Made by a program: the position numbers and the translations under genes | The notes under the pieces: model-generated | What the model was told of the DNA's origin: nothing | Databases searched by the model: none | The model's input: the letters and a program-made list of their open reading frames with translations, nothing else | Part shown: in pieces, positions 35,485 to 44,764 of the stretch | Layout: every line of letters begins with the position of its first letter | How positions within the stretch are numbered: position 1 is the first letter of the stretch | NCBI RefSeq assembly: GCF_003391055.1 | Contig: NZ_QUAJ01000007.1 | Coordinates: 62,001 to 126,000, forward strand | Origin: Psychrilyobacter piezotolerans | GTDB taxonomy: Bacteria > Fusobacteriota > Fusobacteriia > Fusobacteriales > Fusobacteriaceae | Direction: 5' to 3' | Length of the DNA: 64,000 bases

Positions 35485-37944
35485 TCATTTCGGGACTTCC
35501 GAAATTCGTTTTATTACTTTTTCAACTATTTCATTTGATTTTTCAATACCTTTATACCTAAGCCATTCTATGTTAAAATTTTTATTTTCCAAATTTTCTA
35601 AAGTTTGATACTTCTTATTGTCAGCTTCACTAGAGGTTGCCAGATATGAAAGTTCTATTTGAGATAAATCTAATTCAAATAACCTATTCCCTTTTTCACT
35701 TTTATAATAATATTCTTTTTTCTGAGTTGCTTGAGACAGTATTTCCACTTCTTGATCATTAAGACCAAAGCTTTTATATAAGTCTATATTTTGTCGTGCC
35801 AATGGATCTGGAAGTAAAATCTTTGTCTTGCATGAATTTTTTATAGTATTAGATATATTTGAATTAATAATATCTGATAATTCTTGAGTTGCAAAAACAA
35901 CACTGGCGTTCTTCTTTCTAAGGACTTTCAACCATTCTCTGATCTTTTGTTCGAACTGCTCATTATCAAAGAATAACCAACATTCATCCAGGATTATAAG
36001 GGTAGGAGTCCCATCTAAAGATTGTTCTAACCTATAAAATAGATAGGAAAGTATAGGGGTAATGGCAGTTTTATTATCTGAGATCTTTTCCATTTCAAAT
36101 ACCGTATAAAAATTATTCAGATCTATATTTTCATTATTTGAATCGAAATATTTCCCCATAATTCCCTGGTTTGTATAAGGTTTTATAGCCAACCTTAATT
36201 CTTCATCTTGAAGATATGTTGCAAATGAAGAAATAGTTCTTAGTTCTACAGGAGTTTCCTTTAAATCTAATAATGCTTTATATATATGCTCCTTTTTTTC
36301 AGGAATTAATTCAATTTTCTCTTGGATAAAGATGTTTTCTAACCATTCTTGGCAAAATTCTATATCTTTATCTATATTTTTTAATGGTTGAAAGCTAATA
36401 ATATTTTCTTCATGTCCCAGATCATAAAAGATACCATCTAATGCTTTAGTAAGGACTCTAGAGCTGCCTCCCTTATCAAAAGTAAACACCTTGGATTTCT
36501 CATATTTAAACCAGTTATTAGTAATTGCATTTAATAATACTGATTTACCACTTCCTGTAGGTCCAATAATCATTGTATGTCCCACATCCCCCTGATGTAA
36601 GTTAAGATAAAATGGTGTTGATCCACTAGTACTGGTAGCTATTAACGATGTATCTTTTAGGTGTTTATTTCTTTGTTCTCCCTGCCAAACGCAGCTGAGA
36701 GGTAAAAGATGTGATAAAAATATAGAGTTTATTAGGGGTTTTCTTACGTTGTATGTAAAGTTTCCGGGTAAACTGCCTAAATATCCCTCCACACTATTTA
36801 AACTCTCTTCTACACACGTAAACCCAATACTATTTATGACTTTCTGTATTAAATTACTATCCTCTTCTAAGAGTTGAATATCTTTATTTTGAAGGATTAA
36901 TACATTGGTATAGTATCCTAAGGACGCATATTCACCTTGTATAAGTTCTTTTTCTTCCTGGACTTCTTCAGCTTTTGATAATGAATCTCTATTGATGTTG
37001 TGCTCTGTCTCTCTTCCGGTAAAAGTTTCTTGTATTAGCTGGAAAAAAGATTTTCTTCCTCCAAACCATTTCTTATATTGAGAATTCAATGTTTTAAGAG
37101 CTTCTTCTTTTTCTATAGGGATAAACCTGGTTACCCACCTATAATTTATTGGCAACCTGTTTAAGCTGTCTAGAATACAAGAATACGAAGTATCTGGAAA
37201 ACTATTTATAGAAATTACTTTTAGATATTCATCTTCTAATCTAGGTTCTAACCCTCCTATTAATTCAGTGTCATATAGATAAGAATCTATAGGTGTTTCT
37301 AAAGTTGGGACTGTCATATCTATATTTTGTTTAGATATCGTTGAGTGCAAATATGTAAGTAGTTCCTGCTGATTTAATAGTTTAGCTTCCACAAAATATG
37401 TAGAAAATTCACTGAAGAAAAAAGAAATTTTTGAGACAAAATCATCCAAATATTTCTTAGCAATAATTTCTTTCACATCATCCTTATTTTTCGTTATATA
37501 TAGATCACTTATCTTTTGGGAATTATCCTTTGGAGGGCTATAGACAATGGTAAAATAATATTCACTCTCATAGTGGTTACCGCTTTCAAAGCTTTCTTTT
37601 CTTTTAGATTCCATTAAATAGAGCGGTATTTTATTAATTTTATCTATATGACTTTCATATATTTTACTTTTCTTTCTTCTGGCTTCTATATAGAAACTAT
37701 ATTCATTACCTAACCTTTTCATTAATTCATTTATCTTATAGGATATTAAATCAACAGTATCATCCAGACTAGAATCGAGATCCTGACCCCTGTATTTAAT
37801 AATTACCTGTAAAGTTCCATCTTTATTAAGCATAAGACCTAATTGATTGTTTTTCTCATCTTCTTCAACATCTAGATTTATTAAGTATCCCCATGGGATA
37901 TAATTAAACAATTTATCTTCATTTAAATATTCTTTAAATATCAT
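35485..37944 (-). CDS. trbE: Type IV secretion ATPase TrbE/VirB4
   Basis: An 819-residue ATPase at the inner face of the secretion channel, required for pilus assembly and substrate transfer. Walker A is GPTGSGKSVLLNAI near residue 455, Walker B TLIILDECWLFFD near 650, followed by the VVFATQELSDI box, all hallmarks of VirB4. The last codons (ISEVPK) are part of the repeated 19-bp palindrome that overlaps the stop. The gene begins just after trbD. Confidence 0.93.
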   Translation of the reverse strand: MIFKEYLNEDKLFNYIPWGYLINLDVEEDEKNNQLGLMLNKDGTLQVIIKYRGQDLDSSLDDTVDLISYKINELMKRLGNEYSFYIEARRKKSKIYESHIDKINKIPLYLMESKRKESFESGNHYESEYYFTIVYSPPKDNSQKISDLYITKNKDDVKEIIAKKYLDDFVSKISFFFSEFSTYFVEAKLLNQQELLTYLHSTISKQNIDMTVPTLETPIDSYLYDTELIGGLEPRLEDEYLKVISINSFPDTSYSCILDSLNRLPINYRWVTRFIPIEKEEALKTLNSQYKKWFGGRKSFFQLIQETFTGRETEHNINRDSLSKAEEVQEEKELIQGEYASLGYYTNVLILQNKDIQLLEEDSNLIQKVINSIGFTCVEESLNSVEGYLGSLPGNFTYNVRKPLINSIFLSHLLPLSCVWQGEQRNKHLKDTSLIATSTSGSTPFYLNLHQGDVGHTMIIGPTGSGKSVLLNAITNNWFKYEKSKVFTFDKGGSSRVLTKALDGIFYDLGHEENIISFQPLKNIDKDIEFCQEWLENIFIQEKIELIPEKKEHIYKALLDLKETPVELRTISSFATYLQDEELRLAIKPYTNQGIMGKYFDSNNENIDLNNFYTVFEMEKISDNKTAITPILSYLFYRLEQSLDGTPTLIILDECWLFFDNEQFEQKIREWLKVLRKKNASVVFATQELSDIINSNISNTIKNSCKTKILLPDPLARQNIDLYKSFGLNDQEVEILSQATQKKEYYYKSEKGNRLFELDLSQIELSYLATSSEADNKKYQTLENLENKNFNIEWLRYKGIEKSNEIVEKVIKRISEVPK
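35487..35505. repeat. 19-bp palindromic site A
   Basis: ATTTCGGGACTTCCGAAAT, a near-perfect palindrome overlapping the trbE stop and lying 19 bases before the trbJ start. Same consensus as sites B and C. Confidence 0.6.
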
Positions 37945-37958
37945 TTGTTATACTCCTC

Positions 37959-38201
37959 CTATGGGTAATAATTTTTTTTAGTCTTTATGTACCTCATAAA
38001 AATTTTAAAAAAATCATTATCTTTTTTTGTAGCAACAATTATTAGAGCATGAAATACAAGAAACACCGGTATAACCACTATGTTTTGAAAACCCAAGATA
38101 AATATTGCTATTAATGTTGAGTTCAAAATAACTAATTTTCTATCTCCTCCTGCTAAAGTATGCTCTTTAGTTATCGCTTTACATACTTGGTATTCTTTCA
38201 T
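37959..38201 (-). CDS. trbD: Type IV secretion protein TrbD/VirB3
   Basis: An 80-residue inner-membrane protein with two close hydrophobic segments (LVILNSTLIAIFILGFQNIV and IPVFLVFHALIIVA) and the short cytoplasmic tail expected for VirB3. The second ATG is preferred because GGAGG lies five bases before it; an ATG four codons earlier overlaps that site. Its place between trbB and trbE matches the RP4 order. Confidence 0.8.
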   Translation of the reverse strand: MKEYQVCKAITKEHTLAGGDRKLVILNSTLIAIFILGFQNIVVIPVFLVFHALIIVATKKDNDFFKIFMRYIKTKKNYYP

Positions 38202-38214
38202 CGAATCCTCCATC

Positions 38215-39135
38215 TTAATTTATTTTTTCTAATATATATTCATTCTTTTCATATTTTTTAACTTTAACTATTTCATGTATCTTCCGTCTAAGTCCGTCTT
38301 TTTTTATATTTATAATTAAATTCACAGCTTCAGCAATCATCTTTTGTTGAGGTGTAGATGAAATCTCCTGGATATACTGTTCTAACTTATTTAATCCAGA
38401 TTTACTGTCATTGGCATGAATAGTTGAGACACCTCCTGGATGACCTGAATTCCAGGCTTTTAAAAGGTCAAGGGCTTCCCCTCCTCTTACCTCTCCAACT
38501 ATAATCCTATCTGGTCTGAATCTCATAGTTGATTTTAATAGATCTCTCATACTTGTATGTGGAGTAGTTCTCATGAATACATGATCTTCATTGTTACATT
38601 GAAGTTCCTGTGTATCTTCTAGTATTACAATTCGATCATTATAGTTTTTCATCTCATCAATAATTGCATTTGTTAGCGTTGTTTTCCCTGTAGAAGTACC
38701 TCCAACAACTAATATATTCATCCTCTCTTCAATAGCCCTTTGGATTGTTTTCATCTGTTCCAGAGTCATTATCTTATCTTTTACATATCTATCCAATGAA
38801 AAGACCATGGATGCTTTTTTCCTAATTGTAAAACTTGGATTAATAACCGAAGGTGGAATCATTCCCTGGAATCTAGATCCACATCCTGGAAGTTCAGCAC
38901 TGATAATGGTGCTAAATTTATTCATAACTTCATTACTAGTCGTTGAAACAATATTTATTATCTTTCTTGAATTTTCTGAAAGAATTATTTCTCCTGTAAA
39001 GATCCTTCCTTTTGAAAGAGTATCTATCCAAAGCTTTTTATCCGGGTTAACCATTATTTCTATTACATCTTTATCGTCTAGATAGGTTGAAATTTTATCT
39101 CCTAAAGCACTTTTTAAAAGTGATAAATTAATCAT
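38215..39135 (-). CDS. trbB: Type IV secretion ATPase TrbB/VirB11
   Basis: A 306-residue hexameric traffic ATPase of the VirB11/GspE class. Walker A GGTSTGKTTLTNAI is near residue 143, the Asp box and Walker B region include RPDRIIVGEVRGGEALDLLKAW, and the His box contains HPGGVSTIHAND. It couples ATP hydrolysis to pilus assembly and DNA transfer with TrbE and TraG. Confidence 0.94.
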   Translation of the reverse strand: MINLSLLKSALGDKISTYLDDKDVIEIMVNPDKKLWIDTLSKGRIFTGEIILSENSRKIINIVSTTSNEVMNKFSTIISAELPGCGSRFQGMIPPSVINPSFTIRKKASMVFSLDRYVKDKIMTLEQMKTIQRAIEERMNILVVGGTSTGKTTLTNAIIDEMKNYNDRIVILEDTQELQCNNEDHVFMRTTPHTSMRDLLKSTMRFRPDRIIVGEVRGGEALDLLKAWNSGHPGGVSTIHANDSKSGLNKLEQYIQEISSTPQQKMIAEAVNLIINIKKDGLRRKIHEIVKVKKYEKNEYILEKIN

Positions 39136-39151
39136 ATTTCTCTCCTCGACC

Positions 39152-39469
39152 CTAGTTTTTCTTCTCTAGATTATTCACCAGATTTTTTAAAGTATTTGTT
39201 TCAGAGATATTACTACTTTCAATAGCGTTAAAAGCATGGATGATGCCTCCGAAGATTATTTTTTTGTTCTCCTTAGATTCTGAAAATGTTTTGAATATAT
39301 CGGTGCTCTTAACAAAATTTATCAATGCCTTTTCCTGCTTAATCTCCTCTTTTTTCAATAGCTCTTTTTTTAATCTTATAATCCTATTTTTTTCAATCAG
39401 GAGTTTTTGTTCTTTAATTTCCAGTTTTTCTAGGGGAGTTAATTGTTTTTCCTGAGTTGTTTCATTCAT
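39152..39469 (-). CDS. Coiled-coil transfer-region protein, unknown function
   Basis: A 105-residue protein. Residues 10-55 are a highly charged helix (KLEIKEQKLLIEKNRIIRLK), followed by the short hydrophobic KKIIFGGIIHAFNAIE. It lies between traG and trbB, where small accessory proteins of the TraC/TraD type are found in other transfer operons; homology is not certain. A perfect 19-bp palindrome (39482-39500) lies just upstream of its GGAGGG ribosome site, so its expression may be controlled there. Confidence 0.65.
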   Translation of the reverse strand: MNETTQEKQLTPLEKLEIKEQKLLIEKNRIIRLKKELLKKEEIKQEKALINFVKSTDIFKTFSESKENKKIIFGGIIHAFNAIESSNISETNTLKNLVNNLEKKN

Positions 39470-39481
39470 ATATTTCCCTCC

Positions 39482-39500
39482 ATTTCGGAAGTTCCGAAAT
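39482..39500. repeat. 19-bp palindromic site B (perfect)
   Basis: ATTTCGGAAGTTCCGAAAT, a perfect palindrome around a central G, in the 58-base gap between traG and the next gene, immediately before the ribosome site. Confidence 0.7.
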
Positions 39501-39527
39501 TCATTTTTATTATTTATCTGTTTAAAT

Positions 39528-41426
39528 TTATAGATCTGTTGGCTGTTCCGCTGCCTCTTTTTCTTTAACTATTTTATCTAAAATTTTCTTATCTATTTTT
39601 TTTAAATACTTAGGATCTTTAAAATATCTAACCTTAGTCCCTTGAATCGGATGTTCTCCTGTTACAAGGATTAAACTTTTATCCATATCATAGGTTCCAA
39701 CTTCTCCTACAGTGAGTAAATTTCTCGATGCAATGTGTTCTGTATGGTTCCAATCGGAAAAATACTTGAATCCTTTAAAAGACTTAGTTTGATATTCTAT
39801 TGTTTCAGTTCCTAGTGCACTTGATATTATTTTTGGTGTTTCATAGTCTCCTTTACTTGGAGTAAAAAACATATTAATATGGCAATTTGATAAAATACTA
39901 TTATCCTTTGTGTATAATCTATTTATCTGGTTGATATCCTGAGTGATGATCAATGCTTTCATTCCATATCCTGCAATATACGCTAAAGCAGTCTCTATAA
40001 TAGGAATCTTTCCTAAAGCCGGAAATTCATCCAGCAGCAGTAATAATCTATGTTTAAACCCTTTATTCTCTGTTCCATTTGAAAAATCCATTTCATCTGT
40101 TAAACCATTTATTATCTGTGCTATTATCAATCTGAATACTGGTGCTGTTATCTTTATAGCCTTTGGTGGGGTTACTAAATATAGATTTAAAGGAACCTCA
40201 TCATTCATTAGATCTTTTATTGAAAAATCTGATGAAGAAGTATTTTTATCTATTATTGGATCGGCATACACTCCAAGCATAGAGATTAAAGATGACATAA
40301 TACTTTCTCTTTCTTTATCTGGCTTTGAGATTATGTCTCCTGCTTCCCTTGAAGCTTTAGGATGAGTATGTTTCATTGCTACCTCTTCAATTTCCCCCTC
40401 TTCGTTCTCCATCTTAACTTTTGTTGTATCGTTATATATGTTTTCAAAAAGTGTAGAATCATCTGTATGTTTTGTCTCTATTATCTCCTCCATCTTTTCT
40501 TGTAAATCTTTGGAAGGATCTGTTAAAAATTTAAGAACTTTACCTATTGTCGGTTCCTCTTCGATATATAGAATATGCATCAATACCCCTGAAAATATTT
40601 TTCTTGCTGATATAGTCCAATGATCTTCTTTTTCTACTGAACAAACTATCTCGGCTATGACCATACTATCCTGGTATTCATAAACTGTTCCTTTTCTGAT
40701 TTCCTTTAGAGGATTATATCTACAACTATCATAGGGATTAGTTGGATCAAACTTAAAACATTTATGCCCCAATACCTTTTCTCTATATGCAGCAGTAAGC
40801 TGAAAGTTCTCTCCTTTTATGTCATTTACCACTGTTGAATGCTTCCAAGTAAGAAGGGTAGGAATGATTACACCTACACCTTTTCCTGATCTTGTAGGAG
40901 CCATGAGAGTAATATGTGTAACACTGGTATCTAAGATCTCATTTCTTTTGTCGTCTAAGCCTAAAACTACTCCATCTCTTTTTAACTCTTCATCGGAAAG
41001 AACTTTACTGTATCTCTCCCACATTCCACTTTTTTTCAAACTATTTCTTATCTTTTTAGGATCTGGATATAGATCAGCTTTTTTTATATCTTCTTTTGTT
41101 CCCCACCTAGCAGTACCATGTGAATCTAATTGCTTTTTACTTTTATTTAGTAGAATTAGAATAATAAACCCGATTAAGGCAGATAAAAATATAGAATTTA
41201 TACTCCTATCAAAAGCTATGGGGGTATTTTTAAAGAATCCTTTTATTCCCCATATGAAAAAACTATAAAAATGATAGACAGGAATTGACCTTATAACTAA
41301 TAAGGGATTACCTAAACTCCTATGATAATTGGTGTACTTAGCATATGTTTGGGTTGCAAACTGTAAAGTAGAGATAAAAGTCATCAAGATAACAGCTATT
41401 GATAATTTCTTTTTTTTTATTGCCAC
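39528..41426 (-). CDS. traG: Type IV coupling protein TraG/VirD4
   Basis: A 632-residue inner-membrane ATPase that brings the relaxase-DNA complex to the secretion channel. Two N-terminal membrane segments (residues 8-30 and 75-95) precede Walker A MAPTRSGKGVGVIIP near residue 178, the VVNDIKGENF strand, and Walker B LLLLDEFPALGKI near 470. A GTG at 41426 with GGAGGT upstream is the start. Presence of TraG implies a DNA substrate, but no relaxase was recognised in the window. Confidence 0.93.
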   Translation of the reverse strand: MAIKKKKLSIAVILMTFISTLQFATQTYAKYTNYHRSLGNPLLVIRSIPVYHFYSFFIWGIKGFFKNTPIAFDRSINSIFLSALIGFIILILLNKSKKQLDSHGTARWGTKEDIKKADLYPDPKKIRNSLKKSGMWERYSKVLSDEELKRDGVVLGLDDKRNEILDTSVTHITLMAPTRSGKGVGVIIPTLLTWKHSTVVNDIKGENFQLTAAYREKVLGHKCFKFDPTNPYDSCRYNPLKEIRKGTVYEYQDSMVIAEIVCSVEKEDHWTISARKIFSGVLMHILYIEEEPTIGKVLKFLTDPSKDLQEKMEEIIETKHTDDSTLFENIYNDTTKVKMENEEGEIEEVAMKHTHPKASREAGDIISKPDKERESIMSSLISMLGVYADPIIDKNTSSSDFSIKDLMNDEVPLNLYLVTPPKAIKITAPVFRLIIAQIINGLTDEMDFSNGTENKGFKHRLLLLLDEFPALGKIPIIETALAYIAGYGMKALIITQDINQINRLYTKDNSILSNCHINMFFTPSKGDYETPKIISSALGTETIEYQTKSFKGFKYFSDWNHTEHIASRNLLTVGEVGTYDMDKSLILVTGEHPIQGTKVRYFKDPKYLKKIDKKILDKIVKEKEAAEQPTDL

Positions 41427-41465
41427 TCACTACCTCCAAGACATTTTTTCTAAGATCTCTATGAT

Positions 41466-42530
41466 TTAGAGCTCATACTCTGAAAGAATAATATCTTTAT
41501 TCACTAAGATATTGAACTTCATTCCATTTCGTATCTCTATTGTTGGGTCTACTGAGAGGCTTCTCTCAACAATTTTGTTCCCAACTTTGATTGTTTCAAG
41601 TGATGCTGTTTCCCCTGCAATTGATAAATAACTCCTATCGTCGTCATCGCTACCATTATCATCTGTGACAATTGAAGTTGTTGTAGCTAATACACTTGAA
41701 AATACAATACCTTGCAGTAATTTCCCATAATGATTGTTTACCTTATCTTTTAACCCTTTTTCTCCTGAAGAAGTAATACCAGCCATTCCGATTAAATTTA
41801 TAGATTTTTGATTTGGAAAAATTATTCTATCCCAATTTACCCCTATTCTTTCCTGCCCAAAGTTAATATCTGATAAATAACTCCCATAGAGTTTAGATCC
41901 TTTAGGTATTAGTAAGTAGTTTCCTGTTTTTGAATCATAAACATTTTCAGAAACTTGAGCTACTACATCTCCTGGAAGATCACTATTTATTTTAGAGATA
42001 GTCACCGACGGAATAATAGTTCCTTGTTTTACCTCTAGGTCTTTTAACGGGAGTTCTTCCCTTGCTTTCAGATAATTTGTGTTGTAAAACCCTAGGCTAG
42101 TTTCATTAACTGCATCCATTTCTTTTTTTTCTTTAATATTTTTTTTAGAATAATCTGAACCAGAATTCATAAAGCCTATTTTACTTGCTTTAGCTAATTC
42201 AATAGCAGCTAATCTCTTTTGTTCTTCCTGATCAGCATAGTATGATGGAACCTCTTGTTCATAATTATTTTGATATCCATCTTCAGGAGGTTTTTCATAA
42301 CTTTCAATTTCTTTTCCTTGGTTTTCCCATTCTTTTTGTTCCACATAGTCCCCAGGTAATCCTATATCTTCCTCTATTTTCTCAATTACTTGAGTCTCAA
42401 CTACTTTTACCACTTCTTTTTTAGATGGTTTAAGGACTAAAAGAAGGATAAATACAAGAATTACACCTAAAGCTGTCAGTACAACCATCTTTTTTGAAAT
42501 GTGAACTCCTTTAATTTCTACCTTTTCCAT
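41466..42530 (-). CDS. trbI: Type IV secretion protein TrbI/VirB10
   Basis: A 354-residue envelope-spanning protein. An inner-membrane anchor (VVLTALGVILVFILLLVL, residues 17-34) precedes a charged, Glu/Gln-rich periplasmic linker and a C-terminal barrel domain with LPLKDLEVKQGTIIPSVT and LLIPKGSKLYGSY, typical of VirB10. It links inner-membrane ATPases to the outer-membrane ring. Confidence 0.92.
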   Translation of the reverse strand: MEKVEIKGVHISKKMVVLTALGVILVFILLLVLKPSKKEVVKVVETQVIEKIEEDIGLPGDYVEQKEWENQGKEIESYEKPPEDGYQNNYEQEVPSYYADQEEQKRLAAIELAKASKIGFMNSGSDYSKKNIKEKKEMDAVNETSLGFYNTNYLKAREELPLKDLEVKQGTIIPSVTISKINSDLPGDVVAQVSENVYDSKTGNYLLIPKGSKLYGSYLSDINFGQERIGVNWDRIIFPNQKSINLIGMAGITSSGEKGLKDKVNNHYGKLLQGIVFSSVLATTTSIVTDDNGSDDDDRSYLSIAGETASLETIKVGNKIVERSLSVDPTIEIRNGMKFNILVNKDIILSEYEL

Positions 42531-42538
42531 ATAGCCTC

Positions 42539-43300
42539 CTATTTTTTCTTAATTCTCACACTTTTTTTACCCAGCTTTAATATGAACTCTTTTCCTAACC
42601 GATCTACGATATAATAGTTATTTTTCACCCTATAATTAACTAATTTTAGATCTTTACCATCTTTTAAAAATAAAGATGGTGCTTCCTGCATAATATCTTT
42701 CATAACAAAGAAAGTCTTATTCCCATCATCAAATACTTGAGTAGGTGCAATCTCTAATTTATGACTATATATTTTATATCTAAAATTAATACTTTCAGTA
42801 TTTACAGTTGTTAGCTCATTTCGATCTTTAGCTGCCTGCTCTTGCTTTATTTTTTCTTTATTTCTCTTTAATTCCAACTTTTGCTGGGGGTAATCAAACT
42901 CAACAACTGAGTTCCATTGATTAGTAGATGAATTTATTAAGATGTTATATTCCCTTTTATCTGTTTGAATTGTTATATTAGTTTTTATATCTTTATAAAA
43001 TGGTTTTATATATACCCTTGAACCATTAGGTGTTGAAACAGTCTCAAGCCCCCACCTAGAGGTATCTCCTGCTCCTATGAAGATAATCTCCTCATCTTTG
43101 TTAAGATTGATAGAAGTTAAATATCCAAGCTTCCCATAGATGTTATACGAATCGCTCTTGTTATAGACAAAAGTTGTTTTTATATTTGCCTTCGCTTGCT
43201 TTAAGCCGCTTTGTATTCTACTTTTTACCATTGTAAAATCTTCACTAAATGAAGTAATACTACTAATAGCAATCATTAAAATTAACAATTTCTTTCTCAA
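42539..43300 (-). CDS. trbG: Type IV secretion protein TrbG/VirB9
   Basis: A 253-residue periplasmic/outer-membrane core protein. Signal peptide LLILMIAISSITSFS; then the VirB9 pattern VYNKSDSYNIYGKLGYLTSINLNKDEEI is recognisable in parts (for example LTSINLNKDEEIIFIGAGD), and the C-terminal region contains FRYKIYSHKLEIAPTQVFDDG followed by KTFFVMK, typical of the TraN/VirB9 C-domain. It forms the outer ring with TrbI. Confidence 0.9.
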   Translation of the reverse strand: MRKKLLILMIAISSITSFSEDFTMVKSRIQSGLKQAKANIKTTFVYNKSDSYNIYGKLGYLTSINLNKDEEIIFIGAGDTSRWGLETVSTPNGSRVYIKPFYKDIKTNITIQTDKREYNILINSSTNQWNSVVEFDYPQQKLELKRNKEKIKQEQAAKDRNELTTVNTESINFRYKIYSHKLEIAPTQVFDDGNKTFFVMKDIMQEAPSLFLKDGKDLKLVNYRVKNNYYIVDRLGKEFILKLGKKSVRIKKK

Positions 43301-43312
43301 ATTTAATCCTCC

Positions 43313-43984
43313 TTAAAAATCTTGATTTATAGATAGATCTGTTATTGTTATCCCTAATGGGTTAATAATCAGCTCTGCTTCTGTATTGGCAGGGATAGAT
43401 TTTAAACTAAAAATCCCTTCTTGGTTTGCTCTATCTGATATTCCACCTTCCCTATAGCTTGTTTCCTTCCATCTAACTTTAAATGAATTAGTATTTGGAA
43501 CTTTTACTATGGAAGCAATTTGAATATTTCTACTCTCCTTATCTTTAAATCTTTGATTAATGTTGTCTTCCATATATATTTTCTTTAATTTTGTTTTGGC
43601 TTCTAGACTGGTATACTTAAGAGCTTCTTTATATTCAGTTGAAAATAAAACAGGATCTAATGGTATGGATCTAATCTTAATTAGGAATTGTCTTAAATAA
43701 TGTTTGTATTGAACATCTGAAATACTATATTTATTTTCAAGAGGTCTCACAATATTTGTTACTTCACCAGTTTTTTTTATTTCAACTATATAGGGTACAA
43801 ATGATGCTTTTGTTGATATACGAAGAGTCACAAATAGACTAATGCTAAACATTATTACCATGCTTAAAAATGCTAATTGCCAATTTCTTACTGATTTTGA
43901 TAATTTCATATATCTGTCATTCCAAGGACTAGATGGAGAAAGCTCCACCTTATCCTTAGTTTTTTTAATATTTGTTTTCCACAT
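43313..43984 (-). CDS. trbF: Type IV secretion protein TrbF/VirB8
   Basis: A 223-residue bitopic inner-membrane protein. The N-terminus is cytoplasmic with SPWNDRYMKLSKSVRNWQ, followed by one membrane segment (LAFLSMVIMFSISLFVTL) and a periplasmic NTF2-like domain containing VPYIVEIKKTGEV and SFKVRWKETSYREGG, standard for VirB8/TrbF. It nucleates assembly of the channel. Confidence 0.92.
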   Translation of the reverse strand: MWKTNIKKTKDKVELSPSSPWNDRYMKLSKSVRNWQLAFLSMVIMFSISLFVTLRISTKASFVPYIVEIKKTGEVTNIVRPLENKYSISDVQYKHYLRQFLIKIRSIPLDPVLFSTEYKEALKYTSLEAKTKLKKIYMEDNINQRFKDKESRNIQIASIVKVPNTNSFKVRWKETSYREGGISDRANQEGIFSLKSIPANTEAELIINPLGITITDLSINQDF

Positions 43985-44005
43985 AATAATTCTCTACCTC
44001 CCTAT

Positions 44006-44347
44006 CTAAAATCCTACTCCTCCTGAGAATCCAAAGAATGTAGGAACCCAGCTTGTTGCTGCAAATACTATGGAAATACCAAATACTATGTTTACTAATT
44101 TTTTCATCGCACCACCCATTTCTCCAAATGCCATGGCAAGACCACAAGACGCAACTGCAATAATTGCAAGTGATTTAGCTACTGGACCTGTAATAGATTC
44201 CATTATTTTATCTAATTGTCCTTCAAATGGAAGCCCTGCTCCAGAAGCCAGACTTGCTTGATTTAACACAATGAACAGGGTTAATATAGTTAAAAATCCA
44301 ATATTCTCACTGATAAATTTAATTGCTTTAATTTCCTTATTTTTCAT
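44006..44347 (-). CDS. trbC: Conjugative pilin TrbC/VirB2
   Basis: A 113-residue pilin precursor. A long signal-like segment ends around QASLASGAGLPFE, followed by two hydrophobic helices (SLAIIAVASCGLAMAFGE and LVNIVFGISIVFAATSWV) separated by a short basic loop, the VirB2 layout. Cleavage and possible cyclisation by TraF, present downstream, is likely by analogy with RP4. It is the first structural gene of the transfer operon, just after a hairpin with a T-run. Confidence 0.88.
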   Translation of the reverse strand: MKNKEIKAIKFISENIGFLTILTLFIVLNQASLASGAGLPFEGQLDKIMESITGPVAKSLAIIAVASCGLAMAFGEMGGAMKKLVNIVFGISIVFAATSWVPTFFGFSGGVGF

Positions 44348-44368
44348 TATTACCTCCTAAAAAAAACG

Positions 44369-44426
44369 ATAAAAAAAAGCCTGCTAAAAGAAAGCAATAT
44401 TTAATTGCTTTTTCTAACAGACTTTG
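44369..44426 (-). terminator. Long imperfect hairpin with T-run upstream of trbC
   Basis: On the minus strand CAAAGTCTGTTAGAAAAAGC pairs with GCTTTCTTTTAGCAGGCTTT through several mismatches, then T8. It lies between the maintenance genes and trbC, so it separates the two units or acts as an attenuator controlling entry into the transfer operon. The gap 44427-44539 shows nothing else. Confidence 0.65.
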
Positions 44427-44539
44427 AGTCATTATGCTCACTATCTATTGTTATTTAAAAATTAATCTTACTTTTATAAATAAACCTTTAGGTTAATCCC
44501 TACTAATTTATTTAGATTTAATTTTTAAGTTGTTGGTTA

Positions 44540-44737
44540 CTAGTTATTAAGTGCTTTATTTTTTAAAATTTGTTCAAGATCACTGACATTAAATTTAAAA
44601 TCATATGTTATCTTTAAGCTGCATACGGAACCCTTTAGATCTAAGTTCATCCCCTTATAATTACTACTTAATTTGATTTCATTCTTTTGAATCTTTGACA
44701 ATAGTTCTCCTAAATATTCTTGATTTCTATCGGTCAT
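44540..44737 (-). CDS. Small hypothetical protein
   Basis: A 65-residue protein (starting MTDRNQEYLGELLSKIQKNE) of mixed helix and strand, with no signal or membrane segment. A strong GGGAGGGGG ribosome site precedes the ATG, and it follows the 219-residue gene by 27 bases in the same orientation, so it is likely real and co-transcribed with the parA block. Function unknown. Confidence 0.6.
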   Translation of the reverse strand: MTDRNQEYLGELLSKIQKNEIKLSSNYKGMNLDLKGSVCSLKITYDFKFNVSDLEQILKNKALNN

Positions 44738-44764
44738 AGTCCCCCTCCCTTATGGTAATGATAA

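Noticed and set aside
39943-41268. Long open frames antisense to traG
   Set aside because: They mirror the coding frame of a well-supported gene, lack ribosome sites and show no recognisable domain.
43965-44147. A 60-codon frame overlapping trbC
   Set aside because: It is a shifted reading of the trbC coding sequence with unlikely composition.
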